Positions 24,354-44,107 of a stretch of 64,000 bases of DNA are shown here, in pieces. How positions within the stretch are numbered: the stretch's first letter is position 1; every line of letters starts with the position of its first letter. The position numbers and the translations under genes are program-made. The notes beneath the pieces are model-generated. The model had not been told where the DNA came from. It ran no database searches and worked only from the letters and a program-made list of their open reading frames with translations. This DNA is from Zopfochytrium polystomum (taxonomy: Eukaryota > Chytridiomycota > Chytridiomycetes > Chytridiales > Chytridiaceae): NCBI GenBank assembly GCA_025765615.1, contig JAIVFJ010000138.1, positions 1 to 64,000 of the forward strand. The letters are read 5' to 3'.

Positions 24354-24418
24354 CGCCAGCAGGATTCAACCCCAGCACTTCGCACACGCGACGCACGCGC
24401 TAACCGGTGCGCTATTGA
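24354..24418 (-). repeat. tRNA-like relic or tRNA-derived SINE head
   Basis: The minus strand contains an A-box-like TAGCGCACCGGTTAGCGC, in which GCGC/GCGC can form a D stem around an ACCGGTTA loop. About 20 nt further on is a B-box-like GGTTGAATCC, one base shorter than the consensus GGTTCRANNCC. The acceptor ends do not pair and the anticodon loop lacks U33. It is therefore not a working tRNA, and a tRNA-derived SINE or pseudogene fits better. Confidence 0.4.
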
Positions 24419-24589
24419 ATCTTTACTTACATGGTCCGGATCAACAAATCTTGAATATACTATTTCTGCTTCATTGTCAATGTCGATCGACGGCCGAAGT
24501 GGAGTTGTCGTTGTTAACCTTTGGTTGAAGATGAGAAAAGAGCAAGAATAAATCCAATTGCTTTTTTAAATTTACATTCAATTGTTATA

Positions 24590-27302
24590 TTATTTGCATT
24601 TTGGGTTGGGCATTCCGTCCGAAAGTTCGCACATTTGCAGATAATCGGCGGGGGCACATATTTCTTGGTCGAAGCGCCGCAGGGTGTACCAGGGCATGAA
24701 ATGACCCGGCAATGTCATTGCTGAGGAAAGTAACGTTTGTAAGAGACACTTGATGATTGAGTGCAATAATTTCACGTACAGAAGAATATTATAGCGACTG
24801 TGATCGCAACACCGGTGTCGAAGCCCGCTGACATGACAAGAGCGTACCTGACGTTTGGTGAGCTGGCGGCAGATCAAATTTTCTTTTACTCACTTTCGCC
24901 ACCAGTCAAACGCGTACTTCTTCAAGAAGTAATTGACTGTCACACCAATCACCACGGGGGTGATAAGGTCGGAACGAGTTGAACCGACCTGGAAATGAAA
25001 GAGGGTAAATGCAAAGCATCCAATGAGCTTCAGCAGCACAAAACTTACCTGTGATGGGAAGACAGCGATAACGGGGATATTGATATACTGCCACCACCAG
25101 CCTCCAATTTTCCAGTGCGCGAGCCAAAGCAGAACCGGCAAAAGCAGTCCGATGAGAAATCCCCATAGGAGTTTGCTGTAGGGCGAGCTGCTTCCAAAAA
25201 AGCGAGCCGGGCCGACGGCACCCCAAATGGCACCTGCGTTAAAAAAAACCTTATAATTCACCGCCGTCCATCCGCTTGCACCACCGAACTTGTGACAGAT
25301 TATGAGTAATGTTCAGCTTTCTATATGGCAATGCGATTTTGTCACACCTGCACACCGAGCCGGTCGTAAATGAAGAAGGCGGTGAAGACATTCACAATCA
25401 TCACTGCAATCGTACTGACAAGCTGAACAACAAACATAGCTCGAGGAGGAATCTTCATGTAATGGCCAAGCTTCAGATCCGCGACCAACGTCAGCCCCTG
25501 GCTCATGCTCATGTACGATAGCGTCTTAAAAGACATTACTGCGACCATCCGGCCGGGGAGGATCAGCCCGATTAGAAACTCAGACATGACGTTGAGGCCA
25601 ATTTGCTGTCCCGAGACCGCTTGAATGGTCCCTATAGGAATCATCGTAATGCCAGCAAGAACGAGTGCCAGTAGGACTCCCCACCAAGGGAGGTCGAAGC
25701 CGCCGAACTCGCATACCACAATACCAAGGGTCACGTTGACAAAAAGTAGAATGTAGTACCACAAATCAGGCACATCTTCGTATTTGTCCTAACCAGAGCC
25801 GTCAGAAGAGTGCGGGAAACGTGTTCCTCACCATCAACTGTGCATGGATGTCGCCTATATCCATTTCGCTAATCGACGCCCTAAATCTCTCATATATTTG
25901 CTTTCCATACCTAAATTCAAATGGTGAGCCAGAATGAGATCTCCTTCAACACATACCAGAGATAGACATGAGACAGGGCAGCTGCAAAGACGACGAAACT
26001 GGTGAAGTACTCCATCGCAAAGTACGTTGTGATTCGTATGGGAGCAACACTTTCGTACATAGTCGCATTCAGCTCATATCGCACTGGAGACCCGAACACG
26101 GATGCAGCTGCTCCGCCTTTGGGGCGGACAACTTGAACAAGTGAGCGAGCAGAAATGACACTTCCATTGTTTGCGAAGAGGGCTGGCGTGTTCAGGGCCC
26201 CACCCAGGTAAAATGTACGAGGATTGTGGGAGCCGAGTTCCATGTCCTTGCCAAAAGCGTTTGTAAGGTACAAGATCGGAATAACAACCCAGAGGAAGAA
26301 CCAAACTGTTGAGTATTAGAGTAAACGCATGATGGCTTGAAGCAGAGGCCACTTACGTCCTGCCACTTGATTCCAGAGAGCCCAGAGTGGTGTGGTAATT
26401 GGAGCCATGTTGGTGATGACCGACCAGTCAAATGAAAAGGAGAGCATCCCCAGGCCCTGTTGTAAGGGCGTCACTCCGTGCTGGTCGAACAAAGGCGGAC
26501 GAATCTCACCTGATTTGCAGATCCGAACAGTTTCACTCGATTGTTGTTTGGTACCATGAAACAGCTTGGATGAATGAGCAAGGGTGAGCACGAATTCTTC
26601 AGACGTACATGAGTGAGACTGCACCGAGCACGGGGGCGACCAGTGAAGGAAGAAAAGAATCTGAGCAACAAAGGATTTGCACTTAAGATGAAATAGAGAC
26701 CTCCAGCTGCACTTACAAAGGCCCATCGCAGCAACTATGATCCAAAAGAACATGAAACGGCTTAATTTGTTAGGTTGTTTCTTATCTTCGTCTTGCGATG
26801 ATAAGGAGAATAGGAGGGCCACAATTGACAGATTGCCGGGCCATATCATCGACTTTGGACGGACTAAGAAACGTCGGCAAAGTCCCGCAAGGGCATACCT
26901 TCATTTTCATTAGAAACGTGGGATTATGATGGAAATCTTGGAAGCACCAACCCAAAACACTGCGTAACGAATCCAAAAACGAGGGCCCAGCCGGTGTGGA
27001 GAGGTTGACGAAGAGTGTATTTTTGACCCACACTGCGAGAACAAAACCTTAAGAGTCTACCCCAAAAAGTTGCATTCAGCACTTACATATTGAACAAGGC
27101 ATAGACCGGGCTGGCCCCAGTTGACGCAAACACATAAATTAGAGTATGCTCCTTGTAATTGAATGGCCCCGGATTGAATGAGAATTCCCAACCGAAAACC
27201 TTGAACTTCCGAGTAGGTAGCGTGTTGGCCAGGAATATACCCATCGGGAATGACAAAATCACCGCTATGTAGGGGCTCACAACCTACGACAAGTCAGAAT
27301 CT

Positions 27303-27350
<48 letters not shown>

Positions 27351-27967
27351 AAAGGAGTTTGTGCGCTATGAAGAACCAAAACGATTGTTAACGAAAAGCC
27401 GGTGCTCAATAAATGTTTCACTCACAAACGAAAAGGTTGTATTAACAACAGCGAGGATCAGGCAAAAGATCGATCCCAGAAGCCACGTGCGAAACGTAAG
27501 TGCAGGAAGAGAGGTATCATCCGTTTTCGGAAGGATATCCAGGTCATCTGCATGTGAAACCCGTTACCCAAAGATAGACTTATTCGCATTCTTACCGACA
27601 AAGGACGAATTGTCAGCATCGGGTTGCTTTTCTAGATCTGGTCGGATCTCGGTTACCCCCAAAATTCAAGGAAAGGGCAGCGTACCAAATCGATCGACGT
27701 GCTCGGATGTCTTCACGCCTGAGTCGGATGCTGTAAGGAATTTGACGGGAAGTTAAATCCGTGCGCACAAAGACGCCCAGACGATCAAAGCGCAATCTCT
27801 CCTAGAAAGAAACCTTGAGAAGAGCGTAGGAGAGACTTGGTTGGATCGTCGATTTCCACAGATTCTGGGATAGTGCCATCGTCTCTGTCCAACGAACTGG
27901 GGAATTCTGACCGAAGTGGCGCTGACTCGTTCGTGACAATGGAAGTGGACGTTGGATTTGAGGGCAT
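24590..27967 (-). CDS. Oligopeptide transporter, OPT family (PT clade)
   Basis: OPT proteins import small peptides or metal chelates with protons across the plasma membrane. The start at 27967 gives MPSNPTSTSIVTNES and a Ser/Glu/Asp-rich cytosolic N-terminus. Then follow DDTSLPALTFRTWLLGSIF, the PT-clade signature NPGPFNYKEH (near 27150), many membrane segments, VVCEFGGFDLPWWGV, GQQIGLNVMSEFLIG, LKLGHYMKIPPRAMF (near 25470) and GAIWGAVGPARFFG (near 25220). The end has WWRKxxYALVMSAGFDTGVAI and a last exon closing at 24590. It is split by about ten small introns, one of which carries a GA tract. Roughly 12-16 transmembrane segments are expected for the family, but I did not count them exactly. 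Substrate cannot be told from sequence. Confidence 0.92.
27306..27345. repeat. (GA)n microsatellite inside an OPT intron
   Basis: About 40 bp of uninterrupted GA lies just upstream of the exon encoding the NPGPFNYKEH region, on the transcribed gene's CT-rich side, where it could serve as the pyrimidine tract of the acceptor. Confidence 0.9.
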
Positions 27968-29802
27968 GACGGTGACCTTGTGATGGTGGGCTGGGGTCGC
28001 CGGCGGGTGGGTGGGTGGGTGGCTGAGGCGGAGGTCAATCTGTAGACACAAAAAAGCGGCGGCCAAAGACAGCTCCTGGCTGACGGCTTGCGCAGAAAGT
28101 TGGAAGGTTTCGAAACGTTTTCTCTGCGATACCACAACCGCTTCGTTACACGCAGTTTGACTTGAAGAGCTTAAACGGCAACGGCATCGCATTTATCATA
28201 CAAGGCTCATCCAAAATACAAAGCGTGGTTGTCCAAAACCCTTCAACTGGGCAGGAATCGGCTATTCACCTGAGCATAGACTAAGACCTTTCAAGGGAAT
28301 TCTCAGTGCCACCTGTCGATATGGACAACCCAGCAAACCAGGGATGCTTCCGAGCGGCGAAACTTCAAGTCCACGAGCCAGGCAGCAAAGAAGAGAAAGA
28401 AAAAAGGGACAGCTTGCCAGCTGCGACCAAGAAGCAGGCAAAAAACAAGAGAAAGAAACCAGAGCGGCTTCGCTGCGGCGAGACTTGAGCCTTGGTGTTG
28501 ACCATTCCACCAAGGCTCAACTCAAAGTGCTGCTTCTGCGATAACATTCGGCTCTGCAAGCCCATGCACATCAGCAACTCTGAGTAGCATGGATTGCATG
28601 ACCACTCCCCAAAACAATCAGCAATTGGAGAAGGATGTCTTGACTCAAAGACTCCATCCAATGGTTTGACCTGGATGTCCATATTCAATTATTAAATTTA
28701 GTAAAGATCTCTTTTGGTGAGATTTCCAGCCTCTAAGTAATTTCAATAAATATATATTATTCAAATAAAACCAAACAGGTGCGGTACCAATACTGCTGGG
28801 AAGAAAGACAGTGAGAGCATTGCGGTAGTGAATAGGACAAGTTCTTCTCCAAACCTGATTGATGGACCGAAAATTCTGAAATCGGAATAGCAGGTTGGAA
28901 CTGTTGAATAGCGACTGTGTGCCAAATTTCAGGCCGAGGATCGATGGTTTGGTGGTGTTTTCCCTTGGGGAGTGTTGGAGAAAGGAATAGAGAGAACTTA
29001 GAGCAATTTGGTGTCCAGCAGGGGTGACTTGTCACACAAGAAAGGACAAAAATGGTGTTTGGAGGTAGTGGTAGTTCGACTTTTTGGACCCCCTTATCAA
29101 AATCTCTTGTAGCTCCTGCTGTGGGCGTTGTGGTGGTGCGTGTTAGGTATCAATGGAAAGAGCAGAAGCAGGAGAATACGAGTATGCAAGGGTGTCCTCT
29201 GATCGCTTCTCCCCGTTGCGACGATGTCACTCAAAGTTGAGGAAGCGTTTTTGACTTCAGCGAACAATCAAATTCCGTAGAGAGCTTCATGATAGCTCGT
29301 TGGAAAGAGGAGATTCAGGGCTTTCGAATGCACTAAGCAAGCCTGGATTAAATGACAGGGTCTGCTGGGAGAGGGCGTTGAAAATTTTGGGCCTCCCAAA
29401 TGAAATGGTTTCTAAAGTGGAGCTATGCTGATTTTGTTTGTTGGAGGTGGTAGAGAGTGTTTTTTGGAGCTAGAATCTGTGGTTGATGCAGCCAGATAGC
29501 TGGCACGCTGATGTGTAAACAGTCTACTCTGAGTGAGTGAGTGGAAGGAGTGAATGAGGTGGAGATGTGTGTTTGTGGGTGGTCCTTCTCCCCAACTTGG
29601 AGAGAAAGAGAAAAAAAACTCTGTTATGAATTATTGATACATGATGATGATATACACGCTGTAATAGTTGCTAGGCAAGTGTGACTGGCACAGGGTGAAA
29701 ACCTCTCCTATATTATCTGCTTGAGCAGAGGAGGAGGAAAACTGTTGACACTGGGTTTCAGTTACTTTTGCTGGGTGAGGGCTCAAGGCCACCCAGCCCT
29801 GT
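27968..29802. other. OPT promoter and gene-poor DNA
   Basis: The first few hundred bases should hold the OPT promoter, with a (GGGT)n-like run near 28006-28022. The rest carries only short unsupported frames, and it ends at the solo LTR. Confidence 0.45.
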
Positions 29803-30104
29803 TGTCAGGAACATGGCAGGACAAGGCAAGGCATGGCAGACAAGGAACTGAGAGGAGTGATGATTGTATTGGAAACAATAATTCACTTGAGGGATGGGAC
29901 AGGTCCCCCATCCCCCTTTTATACCTTTTGAGAGTCTTCCTTGTCAAGACTCAAAGAAAGTTCCAGAAAGAGCAATTAGTAATACAATGATACCAATGAT
30001 ACCAATGACAACAAGACAAGTCAGGAAAGCAAAGAAGGTTCCAGAAGGTTCCATGAAGGATGTTCTAGAAGGTTCCAGAGGTTTCCAGAGGGTGATTCAT
30101 AACA
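29803..30104 (-). mobile_element. Solo LTR, copy 1 (302 bp), with target-site duplication CCTGT
   Basis: On the minus strand it begins TGTTATGAATC and ends CCTGACA, the usual 5'-TG...CA-3' limits of an LTR. It is flanked by a perfect 5-bp direct repeat, CCTGT at 29798-29802 and 30105-30109. It is about 95% identical to the element at 62998-63295, which has a different duplication. No internal retrotransposon genes are adjacent, so each is a solo LTR left by recombination. Inside are TATAAAAG and three heat-shock-element-like arrays. Family is unknown; 5-bp duplications are typical of Ty1/copia and Ty3/gypsy elements. Confidence 0.9.
29916..30079 (-). promoter_or_regulatory. Putative LTR promoter: TATAAAAG plus three HSE arrays
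   Basis: In minus-strand orientation three arrays of alternating GAA/TTC pentamers precede a TATAAAAGG box (complement 29916..29923). They lie at 30063-30079 (TTCnnGAAnnTTC), 30034-30051 (GAAnnTTCnnGAAnnTTC) and 29956-29968 (GAAnnTTCnnGAA). These match the consensus heat-shock-factor site. An inverted repeat GAGTCTT...AAGACTC lies near the TATA box. Activity is inferred. Confidence 0.65.
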
Positions 30105-30668
30105 CCTGTCGTAGTACCACTGTGAGTGTGCCGGCCTTTCTGTCTACATTCCAGTCATTAGTTTGGCAATAGGTCAAATCCTGCAGATACAAATGGGAAG
30201 GCTCCACAGTGTCAGCCAGTAAATAAGCTTTACACCCTGCTGAATGCACGTATCCCTGCAGTCTGTCAAAAGACTAAAGTTAGTCACTGCTCTGCACAAG
30301 CTGCCGCAAAGCAGCGGTTAGGGAGATTAAGCCAAGTGTACATGGATTGGAGGAGTTTGTATGTTCACAAATCTCTGTTCATCCACGTGCAACCCGACTG
30401 CACTACACACATTTCGAGATAGTCACCGAATAAACAAATCTCTGTTCGTCCACAGTTTACGCGCTCGACTGCCCCACTCTGCCTCATGTTTCCGACAAAA
30501 CGGAGTCACCCAGTATAGTGCGATTGACCTTTTTGGAGGGAAATTTTTTGTCTCTCCATTCTTGGCACGGCGCTGCGGCTGCTCGGCATTGCGTGCGGCG
30601 GCAAGAAGAAAGACAAAGCGGCTGCTTTTAAGTGTTGTCAGTTGTTTGAACGTGCGGCGAGACGCAAT

Positions 30669-30710
<42 letters not shown>

Positions 30711-30859
30711 CACCCTCCTTCCTTTTCCGCTTTTTTCTCTCAAGCTTTGTAGACAGAGCGCTCCTGCAATCATCCAACCAACCCCGTTCTGTGCTGTCAA
30801 CCCTTGCAAGTGCGTTGTGCTCCACCGGCTGGCCGTCGTGATTGCTGCGGTTTGGAGCT
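30105..30859. other. Spacer and promoter of the membrane-protein gene, with 35-T run
   Basis: No gene was recognised. A run of 35 T (30676-30710) lies about 150 bp upstream of the start codon at 30860, flanked by further pyrimidine-rich sequence. It may act as a nucleosome-excluding promoter tract. Confidence 0.5.
30676..30710. repeat. 35-T homopolymer run
   Basis: T run upstream of the mucin-like membrane protein gene. Confidence 0.95.
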
Positions 30860-32245
30860 ATGGCGGCTTCAGGTAAGGAAGGACGAAGGACTAGCTGCTG
30901 GCTGAGGGCTGCATGCGGTCCATCTGATTCTGATCCTGGACACTAACGCCGATCGCTGCTGCTGCTCTTGCAGTGATAAGCACGTCGCCCGCAGGTTCCG
31001 CCTGGACCACGGGCCAAATAGTGAATGCGACTTTCTCCACCGATGCCACGCCCCTAAGTGAGTCTCTTTGCAGGCTGTGGCAATACTAACGCTGTGGCGT
31101 TGTTCGTGATTTGCTTTCTCTCAGCATTGGGGATGGCTGCCCTTTTTGATCTGGTGATTCCGACCGAGAACAACCTCCTTGTTTCCAACCTGTGTACCCA
31201 AGTGTCGGTCCCATCGACGACAGCATGCCCTGCAGCCGTAACGACGTCGAAGAAATGCTACAGTCTTAGCTGTCAATTCGCCGTACCTGCGCAAACGAAA
31301 GCAGTGGCCATCTTAGTGACGTACTACGACTGTCTGTTTACGGCCTGTAATCCGATTGCAGCCGCAGCGTTTGAGTCGACCAGTTTCACCATTAGCGGGG
31401 TACGACCCTCCTATTTTAACCTTCGCAACCACTCACGTTTTGACTTCTCACAGGCCTCTGGCTCATCATCACAGACAACTACGTCTGTTTCGTCAGCCAC
31501 TACGTCAGCCACCACGAACTCCGGAAAAGGCGTTACAACTCTCCCGATCGCGAGCTCCTCGGCCGTAACGAATAATCCAACAACGGCAACCAGTAGCTCC
31601 ATGCCGTCGATGGATAATACCAACGGCGCCGCTGGAACCACCCAGGCTGATACCCCAGCCACAAACACGAGCCCCGTTAACACATACATATATATTGGGG
31701 CTGGAGTTGCTGCAGCTCTCCTAATCGCTGTTGGAGCCATTTTTTACTACAGAACACTTCAGAAGGAGAGACGCCGTCGTCGAGACGCTGCGGACAAACT
31801 CTATCGTGAGGACCTTGGCAGCTCGCGGAATGCGTCTTTCTCTCGTCCATCTCCATCTGGGCCGTCGAGCCCATTCGGAAAGCGCCCAGAGGGCTCGCGC
31901 TCTGTCACACCTGGAAATCAAGGGTTCGTCCCCCTTATCTCTCAGTCGCCGGTTCCACCAGCAGCACCATCTATGGCCCCCCAAATGTCCGCCGTTTCTT
32001 ATTACAACAGCAGTGGTTCGCTAGGAGGGACAGCGACTGGGTTTGGCGGCTCGTCTTTTACTGGTCCGGCGACCGGATATTCTTCAGTTCCCACTTTGGC
32101 CGCCTCTGGGTCAGCTGGCCCATCCACTGGAGAGGAATACCCGGGGTACTACGACGAGTTTGGAAATTATCACTACTACGACCCCCAAGAAGAGGCAGCG
32201 TATCAAGCAGCATTGGCTGCCGCTGCTCACGGAGTATCCATGTGA
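30860..32245 (+). CDS. Mucin-like single-pass membrane protein
   Basis: Exons 30860..30872, 31074..31399 and 31454..32245 join in frame to 376 residues. The N-terminus MAASGCGNTNAVALFVICF is a plausible signal sequence or anchor. The outer part has about eight cysteines in the first 110 residues (SLCTQ-like, ACP, KKCYSLSCQF, YYDCLFTACNP), suggesting a small disulfide-bonded head. A Ser/Thr-rich stalk of about 90 residues follows. A transmembrane helix (IYIGAGVAAALLIAVGAIFYY) and a basic stop-transfer KERRRRRDAADK come next. The long Ser/Pro/Gly tail ends with tandem Tyr motifs (YPGYYDEFGNYHYYD). The layout resembles fungal wall-stress or signalling mucins in general. I recognise no specific family. 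Confidence 0.65.
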
Positions 32246-32642
32246 GACTTACGCGCAACGCGCCGGAATTTGGGTTGGGACCATCGAAGCGATGGTCGGC
32301 GAACTTCGATCTCTGTCCCTCTCCTCTTTTCTTTCGATTGAGTTCTTCGACATCTCAATGTTTACCTCCACCTTTTGTCTTGTATCACACCTTTCCTTTC
32401 CATCTATGTCAGCGAAACCCCGATTCAATCTACTGCTGCTGTTCGTTCCCCTTTCCCCTTGCTCTTCTTGATTTCCTGCTTCATTGGAAAATGTGCTGGC
32501 TCAGGTTTTCCGCTCCGCTGGACGGCTTTTTTTGCGCCGGAACCACCTTGGTTCAAAGGAAATTGCCAAAAAATGCCCATTGTGACGAGAAAACATTTTT
32601 GACTCCGCCTCAGTCAACCACCCAACAATCAATCTGCGCGAA
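32246..32642. other. 397-bp spacer upstream of derlin
   Basis: Holds the 3' end of the membrane-protein gene and the derlin promoter. It is pyrimidine-rich (near 32310-32480), with nothing else recognised. Confidence 0.5.
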
Positions 32643-33641
32643 ATGCCTCAACTTCCCATTGAGGAATGGTACTACGAGGTCCCAGTTGTCACTCGCGTCT
32701 ATCTCACATTGGTCGCGGCTGTCACTATCGCATGCGTAAGCGGACTAACTGGTTGAGAACTGCAGCCTCACAGGTCCTTAATCGTTCTTCCTTAGGAGCT
32801 CGATCTGGTCTTACCCTTTCAGCTTCACTTTTCGCATGACTTGATCTTCAAATCCGGCCAATACTGGAGACTGATCACATCGTTTCTTTACTTCGGTGGC
32901 CTGTCATTCGACTTCCTCTTCCACATGTTCTTTCTGTAAGTTTCCACCCAGTTCGAAAAAACGGAAGTTGCCTACAACTAACGTTGGCGCCAAAGCGTCC
33001 GCTACATGCGAATGCTTGAAGAGGGATCGTTTCGAGGGCGGACTGCAGACTTCTTCTGGATGCTTCTACTTGGAGCGATCGCAATCATTGTGCGTATTGC
33101 CATCGTCTTGGCGGCTTGTCCATGATCTGCCACACTACTAACTATTTGAGACAAGATTGTGACTCCTCTGGTCAGCCCACGGTCGTCGACGCTCCGCTTT
33201 TTATCCTCCCCCCTGACCTTCATGCTCTTGTACATCTGGTCGCGCCGCAATCCACACCTGCGGATGAACTTCCTTGGCGTCTTCACGTTTACTGCACCGT
33301 ACCTGCCATGGGTGCTTCTAGGCTTTTCGATTCTCCTTCATGGGGTGTGGCCTTCGGGAGACCTCGTTGGAACAGTGGTGGGGCACTGCTACTATTTCTT
33401 AGACGATGTGTGGCCTGAGCAGCAGCAGCAGCGTTGGAGAACCGCAGGGTTGGCGGCGCCACCGGCGGAGCGGTGGGTTCGCGCACCGACGTGGGTGGTC
33501 GCGCTGTTCGATCGGGCAGCGTCGGGTGGAGGTGGCGCAACGGCTGAGTTGACAGAGGCTCAGCAGGCAGCCTTGGCGGACGCTGTTGGGGGGAATATTG
33601 TTGACGGCGGTGGGGTTCGTGGCGAAGTGGCAAATGAATAG
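32643..33641 (+). CDS. DERL2: Derlin (DER1-like ER-associated degradation protein)
   Basis: Derlins are catalytically dead rhomboids in the ER membrane that help retrotranslocate misfolded proteins. Four exons are read. The first (32643..32735) gives MPQLPIEEWYYEVPVVTRVY. The introns (GTAAGC, GTAAGT and GTGCGT donors) are 60-110 nt. Motifs match human DERL2 closely: PFQLHFSHDLIFKSGQYWRL with the WR motif, YMRMLEEGSFRGRTADFFW, YIWSRRNPHLRMNFLG, APYLPWVLLGFSILL and the GxxxG-like VGTVVGHCYYFLDDVWP. No rhomboid Ser/His dyad is seen. The C-terminus is an extended Gly/Ala-rich cytosolic tail ending at TAG near 33641, without a recognised SHP box. The ATR start lies 47 bp downstream. Confidence 0.94.
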
Positions 33642-33688
33642 AATCGTGCGAGTGCCACCGTCCGGACCTTCTTGTCATTCGCTCGAAC

Positions 33689-43187
<9,499 letters not shown>

Positions 43188-43650
43188 ATCCTATGTCATG
43201 TTGGAAGTGCACGACACGGTTGAAGTTTCGCACTTTTTGCATCTGGTTCTGCGCAACTTGCAGATTTGTTGGCGCTCAAAAGATGAAATCCACAATACGT
43301 GGAAATATTTTTGCATCAATGCATTTTCCGTTTTATGCTCCCTTTGTAATACATTGGACAACTGTGGATGGACGACACAAAGCGTAAAACAGCCGGAGGG
43401 AGTCGGAATGAAAACGCAACAAGGACAGCCAGTTTGCTGGGGCGCCACGAAGACATTGTTTTAGCAATAGCAATAGATTGCAAAATATGAGCGAACAACT
43501 GAGCGGCGGCTTTTCGCCCTCTTTCAACTCACAACGTTTCTTTTCCTCCTTTTTTTTTTTTTTTTTTTTTTTTTGGAAACAGGTCATTCTATTGTATCAC
43601 CCGCTCGGGGGAGGGGACAGTAGGGGGCGCGACTGTATCAAACCCGCATC
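43188..43650. other. Spacer between convergent ATR and kinase genes, with 25-T run
   Basis: 463 bp between the two 3' ends. A run of about 25 T lies at 43550-43574. Short open frames here have no family similarity. Confidence 0.5.
43550..43574. repeat. 25-T homopolymer run
   Basis: T run in the spacer between the convergent ATR and kinase genes. Confidence 0.95.
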
Positions 43651-43735
43651 TCACGAGCCCGCCACCGCTCTGCAATCCGACTCCCAGATTTGCCGGAACT
43701 GGCTCGCGACGGCCCGGAATGACGAAAACGCACCT

Positions 43736-43778
<43 letters not shown>

Positions 43779-44065
43779 CAGTAGTGGTGGTGGGGTTAGG
43801 GTTTCCACGACTGGAGCGACAGAGGGAGGCGAGGGCGGGAGAAAAATCAACAAAGCGAAAGAAGGAAACCTTGTTGCTGGACGAACTGCACCACGCATTT
43901 CGCGCCGTCTCCCGCCGCCGGCGCGCTGGTGTCCGCGGAAATGTCGACGCGGAACTTGACGGGCTTGGTTGGCGCGGCGGCAGCGGTTGTGGCTGCTGGG
44001 GTGGTGGGGGAGGAGGCGGCGGGAGCCGTGGCGGGAGGCGAGGGCTGGTGGGATGAGGAAGGCGA

Positions 44066-44107
<42 letters not shown>

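Larger units (their letters stand above)
20773..24589. other. 3.8-kb gene-free, repeat-bearing region
   Basis: No convincing gene is present on either strand. It holds a MITE-like inverted repeat (21191-21424), more copies of the TTTCCGCC motif near 21550-21630, a 6-bp perfect hairpin GGGCGC/GCGCCC at 22108-22125, a short TAACC run near 23562-23573, a GA tract (23952-24005) and a tRNA-like relic (24354-24418). The composition and the repeats suggest accumulated transposon debris. Confidence 0.5.

Noticed and set aside
24354..24418. Functional tRNA gene
   Set aside because: Acceptor stem does not pair, the B box is one base short and the anticodon loop lacks U33.
30423..30825. Poly-Lys open frames
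   Set aside because: Created by the 35-T run read on the opposite strand.
31058..31073. A 16-nt intron (GTGAGT...GCAG) in the membrane-protein gene
   Set aside because: Too short for spliceosomal removal. A 201-nt intron from 30873 to 31073 gives an in-phase join and a good N-terminus.
43198..43464. 88-residue open frame after ATR
   Set aside because: ATR's true end is the FATC exon at 43168-43187. The frame overlaps that exon and has no family similarity.
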